Assembly (NCBI GenBank): GCA_031289055.1
Contig: JAITQE010000002.1
Location: forward strand, 59,202-123,201
DNA from: Candidatus Endomicrobiellum porotermitis
Lineage (GTDB): Bacteria > Elusimicrobiota > Endomicrobiia > Endomicrobiales > Endomicrobiaceae
DNA length: 64,000 nucleotides
Direction of reading: 5' to 3'
Position numbers and translations under genes: made by a program. The notes beneath the pieces are model-generated. The model was not told the origin of the DNA. It searched no databases and was given only the letters and a program-made list of their open reading frames with translations. Shown here piece by piece: positions 10,378 to 19,776 of this stretch (its first letter is position 1; each line of letters starts with the position of its first letter).

Positions 10378-11147
10378 TACAAATTAAAAATATTTACGCA
10401 GGCTATTTTGGGCGTGAAGTTTTAAAAAATGTTTCTTTTGACGTGGAACGAAAAGATTTTTTTGGGATAATAGGCAAAAATGGAGCTGGGAAAAGCACTT
10501 TATTGAAGATTTTTAGCAATCTATTGAAATCTTATAAAGGGAACGCGCTTATAGACAATAAAGATTTGGAATCTTTTAAGTCAAAAGAACTTGCAAAAAG
10601 ATTATCATTTTTGCCTCAATATTCGGACATGAGTATGCCGTTTAGCGTGTTTGAGTTTATTATGTTTGCCAGATTTCCTTACATGAATATGTTCAAATTC
10701 CCGTCAAAAAGCGATTATAAAGCTATAGAGAGAGTTATGGAGTTTTTGAACATAACTAATTTGTCAGAGAGGAAAATAACGGAATTATCAGGAGGAGAAA
10801 AACAAAAAGTTTTAATAGCTCAAGTTTTGGCTCAGGAAACAGATATAATAATTTTTGACGAGCCTACCTCGCATTTAGATATAGGCAGCCAGAACAACAT
10901 TTTAAAACTGCTTAGGGATTTAAACGAAAAACATAATAAAACTATAATACTTACAATTCACGACTTAAATGCGGCGGCAGAATTTTGCAATAAACTATTG
11001 CTTTTGGAAAATGGTTCCATATGCCGATGCGGAACTCCTGAAGAAGTCTTAAACTACAAAGACATAGAAAGAGTATACAACACCGCCGTTGTAGTAAAAA
11101 CAAATCCAATTTCCAACAGACCTTATGTTATTCCGGTAAGCGGATAG
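10374..11147 (+). CDS. ABC importer ATPase, FecE/BtuD type
   Basis: ATP-binding subunit of the importer, 257 residues. Walker A is GKNGAGKST (residues 34-42), the Q-loop is in FLPQYSDMSMPFSVFEFIMF, the signature is LSGGEKQK, Walker B is IIFDEPTSHLDIG and the switch histidine is in LTIHDLNAA. The LPQY and HDLN motifs are typical of the siderophore/B12 subfamily. The C-terminus carries the usual GTPEEVLNYKDIERVYN extension. It overlaps the permease by four bases. It ends the transcription unit: the next region is the 3' end of a decayed gene on the other strand. Confidence 0.9.
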   Translation: MIQIKNIYAGYFGREVLKNVSFDVERKDFFGIIGKNGAGKSTLLKIFSNLLKSYKGNALIDNKDLESFKSKELAKRLSFLPQYSDMSMPFSVFEFIMFARFPYMNMFKFPSKSDYKAIERVMEFLNITNLSERKITELSGGEKQKVLIAQVLAQETDIIIFDEPTSHLDIGSQNNILKLLRDLNEKHNKTIILTIHDLNAAAEFCNKLLLLENGSICRCGTPEEVLNYKDIERVYNTAVVVKTNPISNRPYVIPVSG

Positions 11148-11198
11148 AGCGAATTTTATAAAAAAGCATCCTTATACCGTTTTTTAGAGTTATGGTTT

Positions 11199-13989
11199 TT
11201 ACGCGGCGCCCATGATACTCTTTATAGCTGAAACAGGCGCTTTTGCTCTTCTGCCTGTTTTGTTAGCGTGGACAATCCTTGTCAATGTCTTTTTCTTCAT
11301 CCATTTGTTTGCTTCCTAAGGTTTTCCAACGCTTGTTTAAAGGTTGTCTTGGCTTGTTCAATGAATTCTTTTAGCGTAGGGGGGGGCTTTGAAGAATTTT
11401 TTTCAGAATTTATTATATAAGCGCCGCGGTTAAAAGAACGCTTGAGGCGTTCGTATTGAATATTTCTTTCAGGCGATAAGTCAAACTAAATCTTTCAATA
11501 TGATATCCAATGCCTACTTCGCTACGAATACCTGTAACTAGCGGACTAGTAGCGGCAACAGATCGCAAATACTCTTCTTCATTATTTATTGCGCCTATAT
11601 CAAAACGTATTTCGCAAGTATCAGGGATAAAATTGTAAAATACTTCTACCGCTTTGGTCTTTTTTGGTAATTGCCTGCCTATTGGAAAGTTTCTTAAATA
11701 TACGTATTTGCCATTTTGATTTGTTATTCTTACAATTCTTTCTATCGTATCCTGCCGATTGCCATTTAGCCTTTGTTTCCCGTATATCGCAGGTTCTATT
11801 AATCTCCCGTATTCATCTATTCTTGCATTCTCCAAATTTTCTTCCAATTCTAAACCTTCGGGCGGAATCCATGTTAGTTAGCAACATCCAAGATAATATT
11901 CCAATCAGCGCTGAAATAATTCTTGCTGGCAATGTTGAACTTGGCTCTTGCGGTTTAGCCCGTTGCCTGAGAATATCTCTAATTCTATTAGAAGTTTCTT
12001 TATCGGTAGATAAATTCCTTTCCCATAATCGCGTTGATATAAGATTTATAAATTTAGAAACAAGAAGGTTGTCGCTGCCAAGTACGGTTATCATATAGCG
12101 ATACTGTACTTCAAACGGCAATTCTCTAACCAATCTTGCAAGTGTTTCTACTTTCTCATCAAGCTCAATCAGTTCTGCTTGTTCCTCGTCAGCCGTTCGT
12201 TCAAGCGCTTTGTATAAGCACGCCGGTAAGTCCTGCTAGTTTCTGTTCCAAAGTAACGGCTTGCGAAAGAGGTCGCGTAGCTAAAGTTTGAAACAACATC
12301 TTGCTTTGTTTTTTTGCCAAAGAGTGATACGCTTTTTCTGCCGCGTCTATCCCTTCGCTCGCCGTAAGCGTTATTATTATGTAAGAAACGCCTTGTTTTG
12401 CCAGCATTTCAGATAATGTTTGCGAATGGAATCATCCAGTAACAACCACAGATACGTTCTTTGCTTCTTTTAAAGATTTTATTACTTTTTCAGAGTCAGA
12501 CGTTTTTTCATCAAATATAAGATCCAGCTTTTTTACATCCTTTAAAAAGTCAAGGTTGTCTATAAAATATTGATTTCTATCAACGTTAGTGTCGTAAAAT
12601 GCGTCAAGGTTTTTTTCATGAACTTTAAGCATTTCCAATTTTTTATTATCTATATATTTAATGTACAATCTTTTCCATTCGTTTATATGTTGTTTATACC
12701 ATTCATGATTGTCGGCTGTAATTTTGGTTGAAAAATAATTTTTAAATTCGTCGCCAAACCATGACAAAAACGCCACATCTCTTGACCCTTGCTCCGTTGC
12801 GAAGGCGATATATAGCTCATTCTCAAGCATTTCCTCTTCATTAAGCATTAATATTCCTGCTGAGTTCTATTTGTTTAAACAGTTTGTTCAGTTCGGAAAA
12901 GTTTACGCTAAGGACTATGTTTAATTCTTTTGAAAATTTTATAATGAAAGCGTAAAGCTTATCTATGTCTTGTAAGTTTGAAGATTCGCCTATTATCATT
13001 TTATACGCTTGATATGGGAAAAGTTATTTAAGTTTTAGGATAAGAGCTTGGAGTTGTTTTGCAGATTCGGAATAGTTTATTTCGTCGCTCTCTTTTAGAA
13101 GCTCCATATAAAGAGCGATGTTTTTGTAATTTTTGTTATCTACTTCTATGTCGCCGGTTTGTTTATTGATTAGTAGGAAGTATGTCTATGCCGTATTTTT
13201 CGGCATAGTTTGACATAAACGCATAGTATTTGTTTGGAGTAATTTTGCCTTCAGAATAATCTTTTACCAGATTTTCGACTTTAATTTGTCTTCTGTTGAA
13301 ATATATCTTCTTTAAATAATCAATGTCTTTATCAATGCTTGCAAGTATAGTTGATATTTCATTTTGCGAAGATAGTATATTGCCAAATCGTTGCAAATTT
13401 TGAAGATAAGGACTTTATTTTCTAGTCCTTTTATTAACTTCGGACGGTGGTTTATATTGCCGAGTAGTATTCTGCTCCAGCAAGCATTTCTGTGGAAAGT
13501 AGAGAGTTTATTGCCTTTTCTTTAGTTGATTTATCTTTATATTCCCGTAAGCCAAGACGTGTCAACGCGTCCATAGCAACCTTCCAAGTATACGTTCTTT
13601 ATGCCGTATTTCTTGTCAAAGAGTTCTATTATATTTCCTATATTTTTTTGCACATGGGGATGCAAATGTAAATCTTGAACGTTTATTACTACGGTGTCGT
13701 TGCCGGTAAACTTTGAGTCGGTTATTTTTCCATAAGAATGGGGTAAAATAAATTCTTGCAATATTTCTTTGAATTGCCGAGTTGATATTGCGTTTTGGAC
13801 CACTTGGGCTACGGTTTGTCCGTAGACAAAAGATAGAAGAAAACAATTAACTAGAAAAATAGTCGTTAGTTTGAGAGGATTAAATTGTTTAAGCCGAGAG
13901 CAAATTAAGCCAGAGAAGCGCGGTTTAGGAAGTTTAGAAGTCAAAATAACCATTAATAATGAAAAACTCTTATTTAGGAATTTGTCCAT
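11199..13989 (-). pseudogene. Large secreted protein of unknown function, multiply broken
   Basis: One decayed minus-strand gene. Fragments in order: an N-terminus with a hydrophobic signal/anchor (FLVNCFLLSFVYGQ) and the motif VVINVQDLHLHPHVQKNIG (13537-13989); YYSAI/NHRPKLIKGLENK (about 13400-13530); FGNILSSQNEISTILASIDK (13163-13396); TGDIEVDNKNYKNI and FPYQAYKMIIGESSN (about 12850-13160); 12432-12848 ending VSVVVTG; then FHSQTLSEMLAKQGVSYIIIT (12201-12430). The last junction is an in-frame TGA where a second Gly of a GGFH motif is expected. Fragments at 11813-12133 and 11413-11847, plus a last 33-codon piece (11199-11300), continue to the end. From memory, the paired QDxHxxPxxQKNI and VVxGGFH motifs occur in large proteins of Elusimicrobiota and Omnitrophota with no assigned function. 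At least six disruptions are visible. Confidence 0.7.
11379..11386. repeat. Homopolymer tract, eight G
   Basis: A run of eight G on the plus strand, conspicuous in an AT-rich background. It lies in the 3' part of the decayed minus-strand gene, near a frame change. It may be one of the indel sites that broke the gene. Confidence 0.8.
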
Positions 13990-14070
13990 TGATTCCCCTT
14001 TTTCTTCAAGTAGATAAACTTGGATATATTTATATTTTCATTGATTATTTGTTACTTTCTTCTTAAAGAA

Positions 14071-16200
14071 CTATTGCATCTTTGTGTATTTCCTAAACAG
14101 CGCGACTACTGTATACGCAGAAAAAACTCCTATCAACGCTCCGATAAGAACGTCTGAAGGAAAATGGCTTCCTGCGTATATTCTATAAAATCCTGAAAAG
14201 AAAACAAATAGTATGTATAAATACCAATATTTTTTAACCATTATAAACATAAAAGCGCATAAAGAAAACGCTAGTTCCGTATGTCCTGACGGGAAAGAGT
14301 CGGTATAGAGTTTTTCATATATAACATTTACATTGCCGTCAAATGCCTGTAACGGACGAGGTCTTTCAAAATAATGTTTTAGAAAATGCACTATTATAGC
14401 TCCTATTACCATTACGCTTGCCATAAGAGCAAGCTTTGTCCAAAAATGCTCTTTTTTATTTTTCCAGAGGATAAATATGCATATTGTAAGTATTATAAAA
14501 AAACTCAAGTTAAAGTTTTTGGTGTCAAAATATGAAATAGGCGCCGCAAAAAAGTCTAAAAATCTAGATTTTAAGTTTGAATTTATAAATTTGAAAGCGG
14601 AATAATCAAACTTTAAAAGTTCTTGTCTAAGGGCTTTTTTTGTTCCCAAAGCAACGGTAGCGTAAGATTGAGGAAGTTTAGATGGATTAAAAGACTTGCA
14701 GAATGTAAAAAAGAAATTTTTTATTTTTTTGCCGTTCCTGTAGACAGGAAACTCTTCAATTTCCGTATATGATGAAAATACGTTTGTTCCGTATCTGTTT
14801 TTAGGCTCTGAAAAGAAGTAATCGTTGCATACGTATAAGCCGTTTTTATTTTTTAATTTTCTTAGGTCTCTTTGCCAGAAGTCGTAAGCGTCTATTTTGT
14901 CGCTTATGCATAATACTCTAAGTTCGGGAACGCATGCTGAAAGTTCGCTTGCTAAATAACTTTTGTACGTAAATATAAAAGGTCTTTCTTCTTTTGAATA
15001 GGAGTTTACTATTCGTCTTATTTCGTTTCCTACTTCTTTCCAGCCGTAAACTTCGTTCGTTACGTCAATTCTTTCTGATTCTGGAATGCCATACTCTATT
15101 TTTTCAAGCTTGTCTTTTGGCATGAATTTTTCAACCGGAATAATTCCGTATAAAACATGCAAAATAGCTATGATAATCATAAACAATGCCAATCCCCAAG
15201 CTGCATAAGAATAAAATTTAAACCATTTTATATGCCAAAATTTTAGGGTTAAATGAGCAACATATATTGCCAATACCAAATAACCCGTAGCGGGCCAATG
15301 AGGAAGTATTTCATTAAATGTTGCTATTGCGTTAAAAAGAACTAAAACAGGTAGCGAGAAACAAGAAACAATAAGAGCCGTCCTATCCTTTTTTTTATAA
15401 GTTTCTTTAACGCACAAAAACACCGAGGCTATAAATATTAAAAACAAAAGAGGGGAAGCGTATCCGGCTTGCGCTCCCAGAGATTTGCCAAAAAGCGTTA
15501 AGGAAAATTTAGGCAAAGAACTCCCAAATCCGTGGTTTAACTGGAATCCGAAAGAAGCCCAGCTATTTTCTATATTCCATATTATAACAGGCGAAAAAAT
15601 TACGGAGGATAGAATAAGTCCGAAATAAGGCTCTTTCTTTTTAAACCAGAATCTATGTTTTGGCGAAAAAAGAAGAAACAAAAATACCGAAAAAGGTATC
15701 AAAACGCCGTTATACTTGGAAAGCATCGCTAAGCCTATCGTAACGCCCAGCAAATACCAATAGTTTTTATTACTCGTTTCAATTATGGCTGTAAATATAA
15801 GAAGCGATAGAAGCCAAAACAGAGCAAGAGGGGAATCAGGAACAGCTATTACGGAACCTAAAAAAGAAAATACCGGAAGAACGTTTAACAGTAGAATTCC
15901 GAAAAAAGCCGTTCTTTCATTATAGAGTTTTTCCGCGCATATAAAAAATATCCACGTTGCAAAGAAAAAAATTAAGACGGTAGGAAATCTTATTGCAAAC
16001 TCATTGTTGCCGAAAACTAATGTAGAGGCTTTAATTATATAACCTATTAGAGGGGGATGGTCAAAATACGAAAAGTCCAAAAATTTAGAGTATACCCAAT
16101 AGTGAGCTTCATCTACGGTTAGCCCTATTTTGCCTATTATTAACAGTCTTAACGCTGCTGAAACAACGTTTACAACCCAAAACCCTAACTTATAGTTCAT
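14071..16200 (-). CDS. Fusion: GT39 (ArnT-like) glycosyltransferase + PAP2 lipid phosphatase
   Basis: Membrane protein of 709 residues with two catalytic modules. Residues 1 to about 500 are a GT39/ArnT-type C-fold glycosyltransferase: about twelve hydrophobic segments, the acidic loop motif VDEAHYW (D30, E31) and YFDHPPLIGYI. Such enzymes move a sugar from a polyprenyl-phosphate donor to an envelope acceptor such as lipid A. Residues about 540-709 form a PAP2 phosphatase with all three motifs: KHYFERPRP (K608), PSGH (637-640) and R673-x5-H679-x3-D683. PAP2 enzymes dephosphorylate lipid A or undecaprenyl diphosphate. The upstream GT2 stop codon abuts this ATG with no spacing, so they are coupled. 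Domain identities are firm; the joint substrate is inferred. Confidence 0.85.
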   Translation of the reverse strand: MNYKLGFWVVNVVSAALRLLIIGKIGLTVDEAHYWVYSKFLDFSYFDHPPLIGYIIKASTLVFGNNEFAIRFPTVLIFFFATWIFFICAEKLYNERTAFFGILLLNVLPVFSFLGSVIAVPDSPLALFWLLSLLIFTAIIETSNKNYWYLLGVTIGLAMLSKYNGVLIPFSVFLFLLFSPKHRFWFKKKEPYFGLILSSVIFSPVIIWNIENSWASFGFQLNHGFGSSLPKFSLTLFGKSLGAQAGYASPLLFLIFIASVFLCVKETYKKKDRTALIVSCFSLPVLVLFNAIATFNEILPHWPATGYLVLAIYVAHLTLKFWHIKWFKFYSYAAWGLALFMIIIAILHVLYGIIPVEKFMPKDKLEKIEYGIPESERIDVTNEVYGWKEVGNEIRRIVNSYSKEERPFIFTYKSYLASELSACVPELRVLCISDKIDAYDFWQRDLRKLKNKNGLYVCNDYFFSEPKNRYGTNVFSSYTEIEEFPVYRNGKKIKNFFFTFCKSFNPSKLPQSYATVALGTKKALRQELLKFDYSAFKFINSNLKSRFLDFFAAPISYFDTKNFNLSFFIILTICIFILWKNKKEHFWTKLALMASVMVIGAIIVHFLKHYFERPRPLQAFDGNVNVIYEKLYTDSFPSGHTELAFSLCAFMFIMVKKYWYLYILFVFFSGFYRIYAGSHFPSDVLIGALIGVFSAYTVVALFRKYTKMQ

Positions 16201-16899
16201 TTATTTGCCCGTTAATTTAAGCTTTAAGACTTTAAATAAGTATGTTATTAAAGTTCCAGGACGAAGTTTTGATTTGCCTGAAAATCTGGCAAGAAACATT
16301 ATTGGATATTCTTTAACTTTTAAATTATTTTTCTTGATTTTGTATAGAACTTCAGTAATTATAAAAGGGTTGCTTGCTGTTAATTCGGCGGCGAATTTAG
16401 CGAGAGCTGCTCTTTTAAACATTCTATAGCCGGAAGTCGGGTCTTGTATTTTAACTCCCAATACAAAAGACAAATAGCGCCTTGAAAAATTGCTTACTAC
16501 TTGTCTGATTATTGATCTTTCTTCATCTTTTCCGCCGTTGACATAGCGCGATCCTATAACTACGTCGCAATTTTCTATTGTTTTTAAAAATTCTGGTATA
16601 TATTTAGGGGAATGCGAGCCATCTCCGTCCATTTCAATTATGTAATCCGCTCCCATATCTAGAGCTTTTAAAAAGCCGTCTTTGCCGGCATATCCTCTTC
16701 CTTTTTTTTCTCTTCTTAAAAAGAGATGAACTTTATTGTTTGTTTTTGATATTTCTTCAACTATTTTATACGTTCCGTCAGTGGACATGTCGTCTACAAT
16801 CAAAACGTCCGCATCGGCGCCGCAATCTAAAATTTCATCGATCATTAGCTTTATGTTGGAAGCTTCGTTATATGTCGGAACCACTACCACAGTTTTCAT
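16201..16899 (-). CDS. Polyprenyl-phosphate mannosyl/glycosyltransferase (GT2, DPM1-like)
   Basis: GT-A family 2 glycosyltransferase of 232 residues, the size of dolichol-phosphate mannose synthase without C-terminal membrane helices. Motifs: VVVPTYNEASNI at the N-terminus, LIVDDMSTDGT, the metal-binding region EMDGDGSHSPKYIP, and DPTSGYRMF. It should load a sugar from an NDP-sugar onto a polyprenyl phosphate at the inner face of the membrane. It lies 32 bp after the GT9 gene and immediately before the GT39-PAP2 fusion, which is exactly the sort of enzyme that would use the product. The sugar is not determined by the sequence. Confidence 0.87.
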   Translation of the reverse strand: MKTVVVVPTYNEASNIKLMIDEILDCGADADVLIVDDMSTDGTYKIVEEISKTNNKVHLFLRREKKGRGYAGKDGFLKALDMGADYIIEMDGDGSHSPKYIPEFLKTIENCDVVIGSRYVNGGKDEERSIIRQVVSNFSRRYLSFVLGVKIQDPTSGYRMFKRAALAKFAAELTASNPFIITEVLYKIKKNNLKVKEYPIMFLARFSGKSKLRPGTLITYLFKVLKLKLTGK

Positions 16900-16931
16900 A
16901 GAAACCTTTATTTAGCTTGTAAGAGTAGGAA

Positions 16932-18074
16932 CTATAAGCATTGTTCTATTGCTTGTATAACATCTTTTGAAGCTATTGATTCCATGCAGTTGTCAATCAA
17001 ATCGCATTCCTGTTTATAACAAATTACGCAATCTTTATTAGATTGTATTTTTATGCCTTTTGAATATATTTCTATTTCATTGATCGAAGTCGGGCCAAAA
17101 AGAGCTACTATATTTTTCTTAAGTCCGGCGGCAGCGTGCAAAGCCATAGTATCCCCGCACAAAACTATATCGCATAGGTTTATTTTTGCAAAAAAATCGG
17201 GAATAGTATTGTCAATTCCAGTTGATATAACATTTGGCATATTTTCTTTTAAAATCAAATCAATTTCACTCTTATCCTGAGCGCTGCCAAGTAATAAAAC
17301 AAAATATCCTTTTTGCGAGAAGTGTTTTGCGGTTTCAATAAACCCTTTTAGCGTCCACTTTTTTAATTTCCATCTTTTACCTGCTCCGGGGTTTATTCCT
17401 ATGATTTTTTTATCGCGGGTTACGTTGTTGTCTTTTAAAAATTGTTCAGCTTTTTCTGTTGATTTTTTTTGCAAAGGAACAATTATTTCATAGCTATCTT
17501 TTGGCAGCTCGGCTATTTTAGACATCCAATTTTGATATGTAAAAGCGTTAGCTTTCTTAAGTTCATCGTAAGCGCTCGTTTTAAGCCATTCTTTAGCGTA
17601 ATTATTTGAAGTTACGATATTTCTATTATCGTCTAAAGTAAAACCTAAGACTTCTTTTTTATTTGATAGTTTTGTAAGAGATAAACTTTCAAAAGCTAAA
17701 TCTAAGTTGATAGCCGTATCAAAAAAATTGTTCGCAAGATATTTTATGACATTTTCATCGTTATGTATTATTTTATCTATCAGATTATTGCCTTCAAGTC
17801 CGGCGGCGTTTTTTGTATCAACAATCCAAGATATTTCGCTTTTAGGATAAACTTCTTTTAACCCGTTTAACAGGAAAGTAGTTCTTAAAACATCGCCCAT
17901 AGCTCCAAGTTTAACAATTAAAACGCGTTTCTTATCTTTCTTGTTTGAAAGTTTTGAATAGTTTTTGCATTCCTTACAACGGGCGTTACTATTTTTTTGG
18001 TAGCCGCACGGTTTGTCTAGCGGAAAACTCAGGCAATCGGCGAAAACTTCAAAAGAATCGGCGTTTTTTATCAT
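16932..18074 (-). CDS. GT9 heptosyltransferase-like protein with Cys-rich N-terminus
   Basis: Glycosyltransferase family 9 (ADP-heptose:LPS heptosyltransferase/WaaF type), 380 residues. The Rossmann start VLIVKLGAMGDVLRTT is at about residue 50, and the donor-binding IGINPGAGKRWKLKKW and LCGDTMALHAAAGLKKNIVALFGPT motifs are intact. In front is a roughly 45-residue extension with Cys14, Cys23, Cys33 and Cys36. Near the C-terminus is a second cluster (DCVICYKQECDLIDNC), so the two may bind a metal or form disulphides. Similar Cys-bearing GT9 proteins exist in other phyla as far as I recall. First gene of the minus-strand glycan operon, divergent from the GT39 gene at 18169. Role in LPS core assembly is inferred. 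Confidence 0.83.
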   Translation of the reverse strand: MIKNADSFEVFADCLSFPLDKPCGYQKNSNARCKECKNYSKLSNKKDKKRVLIVKLGAMGDVLRTTFLLNGLKEVYPKSEISWIVDTKNAAGLEGNNLIDKIIHNDENVIKYLANNFFDTAINLDLAFESLSLTKLSNKKEVLGFTLDDNRNIVTSNNYAKEWLKTSAYDELKKANAFTYQNWMSKIAELPKDSYEIIVPLQKKSTEKAEQFLKDNNVTRDKKIIGINPGAGKRWKLKKWTLKGFIETAKHFSQKGYFVLLLGSAQDKSEIDLILKENMPNVISTGIDNTIPDFFAKINLCDIVLCGDTMALHAAAGLKKNIVALFGPTSINEIEIYSKGIKIQSNKDCVICYKQECDLIDNCMESIASKDVIQAIEQCL

Positions 18075-18105
18075 AATTTATAAAGTTAGCAAATCTTATC
18101 AGACA

Positions 18106-18134
18106 TTGCAATATCGTATACAAAGTAGTAAAAT
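18106..18134 (+). promoter_or_regulatory. Candidate sigma-70 promoter of the GT39 gene at 18169
   Basis: TTGCAA at 18106-18111 and TAAAAT at 18129-18134 with a 17-bp spacer, about 35 bp before the ATG. It lies in the divergent spacer between the GT9 and GT39 genes. Confidence 0.5.
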
Positions 18135-18168
18135 CGTTGGTCGCTGAATTCATCTAGTCGGAGTTTTT

Positions 18169-19599
18169 ATGGATAGATTGTTTTGCAAAAAAAACGCTTT
18201 TTTTATCGCTAGTTTTGTTGTTTTGTTTAAAATATTTTTGTCCGCTTCCACAGAACTCCACCCGGATGAGGCATATTATTGGCTTTGGTCTAAGCATTTA
18301 TCTTTGGGATACTTTGACCATTCTCCAATGGTGGCGTGGTTTATAAAAATAACCACTTTGGTTTCCAATTCCGAGCTGGCTGTAAGATTTTTTTCTATAA
18401 TAACAACCGTAATACTTAGCGTTTTAATATGGAAGCTGGCTAAAAAGCTCTTTAATAAAACCATAGCCGCGGCAACTGTTATTGTATTAAATACTTTGCC
18501 TGAAATGATGACTGCTTCAATAATAATTACCCCCGACACGCCTGTATTTTTGTTTTTCTCTTTGGCAGTTTATTATCTTTGGCGTTTAATTGAAACTAAC
18601 GAAACAAAGTATTGGTATATAACAGGTTTGTTTTTCGGCTTGGCTTTGTTATCAAAATATACTGCCGTATTGTTTGGCTTAAGTCTTTTTGCGTACATGA
18701 TTGCAGGCAAAAAATGGAATTGGTTTAAGAATAAGCATTTTTATCTCATGTTTGTTATTTCTTTTATTGTCTTTTTGCCTGTTGTTATATGGAATCTGCA
18801 ACATGAATGGATATCTTTTGCTTTTCAACTTCACCACGGATTAAAAAGCAAAACAATTCATTTGGGTTACATTTTTGATTATTTAGGCTCTCAGTGTCTC
18901 GCTGCAGGTCCTGTTATTTTTATTGCTGGCATTGTTGCGTCGTTATTTTATTTTATGTCAAAAGATTCAAAGAAGATTTTTATTGCATCTTTTTCTATGC
19001 CTATAATAGCGTTTTTTTTGTTTACTTCTTTAAAAAGAAATCCTGAAGCAAATTGGCCCGCCTTTGCTTATTTTGCTTTCAGCATTATGGCTTGCGCTTA
19101 TTTGCTTGAAAATAACTCAAAAATAAAAAGAAAAGTTCTAGTATACGGGACGGCGTTTAATTTTATTATATCTTTTCTTTTGGGTTTGCACGTTAAATAT
19201 GCGATTGTTCCGTTAGGGCTTTTCTCGCGTCATGCCGCTGTTGCCGACGCAACTAATTGGTTTCACGGTTGGAGGGAGCTTGGAGATAATCTTATAAAAA
19301 GAGATATTAAGTACGTTATAACCGATACCCAGCAGTACGGCGGAGCCGTAGCTTATTACACGAAGAACAAGTTGAAAGTGTTTACGGGACCGGAGCCTGT
19401 GAATCAGTTTAAATACTGGAGTATTCCAGATGATTTGGTTTATTCCAAAACTGCGGTTGTAAAAGTAGACAAAGACATGGAAGACGATTTCAATACAATT
19501 GAGAATGCAGATATTATAACGATTTCGCGAAATGGGATCCCTATTCGTCAATACGCAGTCGTTGAAAGCGACGGTTATAAAATGAAAAGCAATTCATAA
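18169..19599 (+). CDS. GT39 (ArnT/PMT-like) membrane glycosyltransferase
   Basis: Membrane glycosyltransferase of 476 residues, paralogous to the N-terminal half of the 14071-16200 fusion. It has the same catalytic loop motif HPDEAYYWLWSK (D33, E34), YFDHSPMVAWFIK, and the LALLSKYTAVLFG segment. About eleven hydrophobic segments are followed by a short periplasmic tail. It lacks the PAP2 module. These enzymes transfer a sugar from a polyprenyl-phosphate carrier to lipid A or protein. It stands alone on the plus strand, divergent from the GT9-GT2-GT39 operon, with a plausible promoter at 18106-18134. Start codon ATG 18169 is preceded by GGAG at 18160. Acceptor unknown. Confidence 0.83.
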   Translation: MDRLFCKKNAFFIASFVVLFKIFLSASTELHPDEAYYWLWSKHLSLGYFDHSPMVAWFIKITTLVSNSELAVRFFSIITTVILSVLIWKLAKKLFNKTIAAATVIVLNTLPEMMTASIIITPDTPVFLFFSLAVYYLWRLIETNETKYWYITGLFFGLALLSKYTAVLFGLSLFAYMIAGKKWNWFKNKHFYLMFVISFIVFLPVVIWNLQHEWISFAFQLHHGLKSKTIHLGYIFDYLGSQCLAAGPVIFIAGIVASLFYFMSKDSKKIFIASFSMPIIAFFLFTSLKRNPEANWPAFAYFAFSIMACAYLLENNSKIKRKVLVYGTAFNFIISFLLGLHVKYAIVPLGLFSRHAAVADATNWFHGWRELGDNLIKRDIKYVITDTQQYGGAVAYYTKNKLKVFTGPEPVNQFKYWSIPDDLVYSKTAVVKVDKDMEDDFNTIENADIITISRNGIPIRQYAVVESDGYKMKSNS

Positions 19600-19739
19600 A
19601 AAAATATTTCATTTAGTCAAAAAACCGCAAAGCAAAGTATTTCCGCATTCAGTAAGCCCGACGCAAATTTTCCAAAACTTTACGCCGCTTCTGCTGAGAA
19701 TGCCGGTGTGCTTTTATTATTCATGATTAATAAAAGCGA

Positions 19740-19768
19740 TTGAATTGCGAAAGACAAAATAGTACAAT
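19740..19768 (+). promoter_or_regulatory. Candidate sigma-70 promoter immediately before the barrel gene
   Basis: TTGAAT at 19740-19745, 17-bp spacer, TACAAT at 19763-19768. The ATG at 19777 is only eight bases after the -10 box, and no Shine-Dalgarno is visible, so the transcript would be leaderless or nearly so. Confidence 0.4.
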
Positions 19769-19776
19769 CCCAATTC

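Noticed and set aside
11664..12098. 144-codon plus-strand frame across the decayed minus-strand gene
   Set aside because: It overlaps two minus-strand fragments and has no start signal or family; the minus-strand pieces are collinear with the larger decayed protein.
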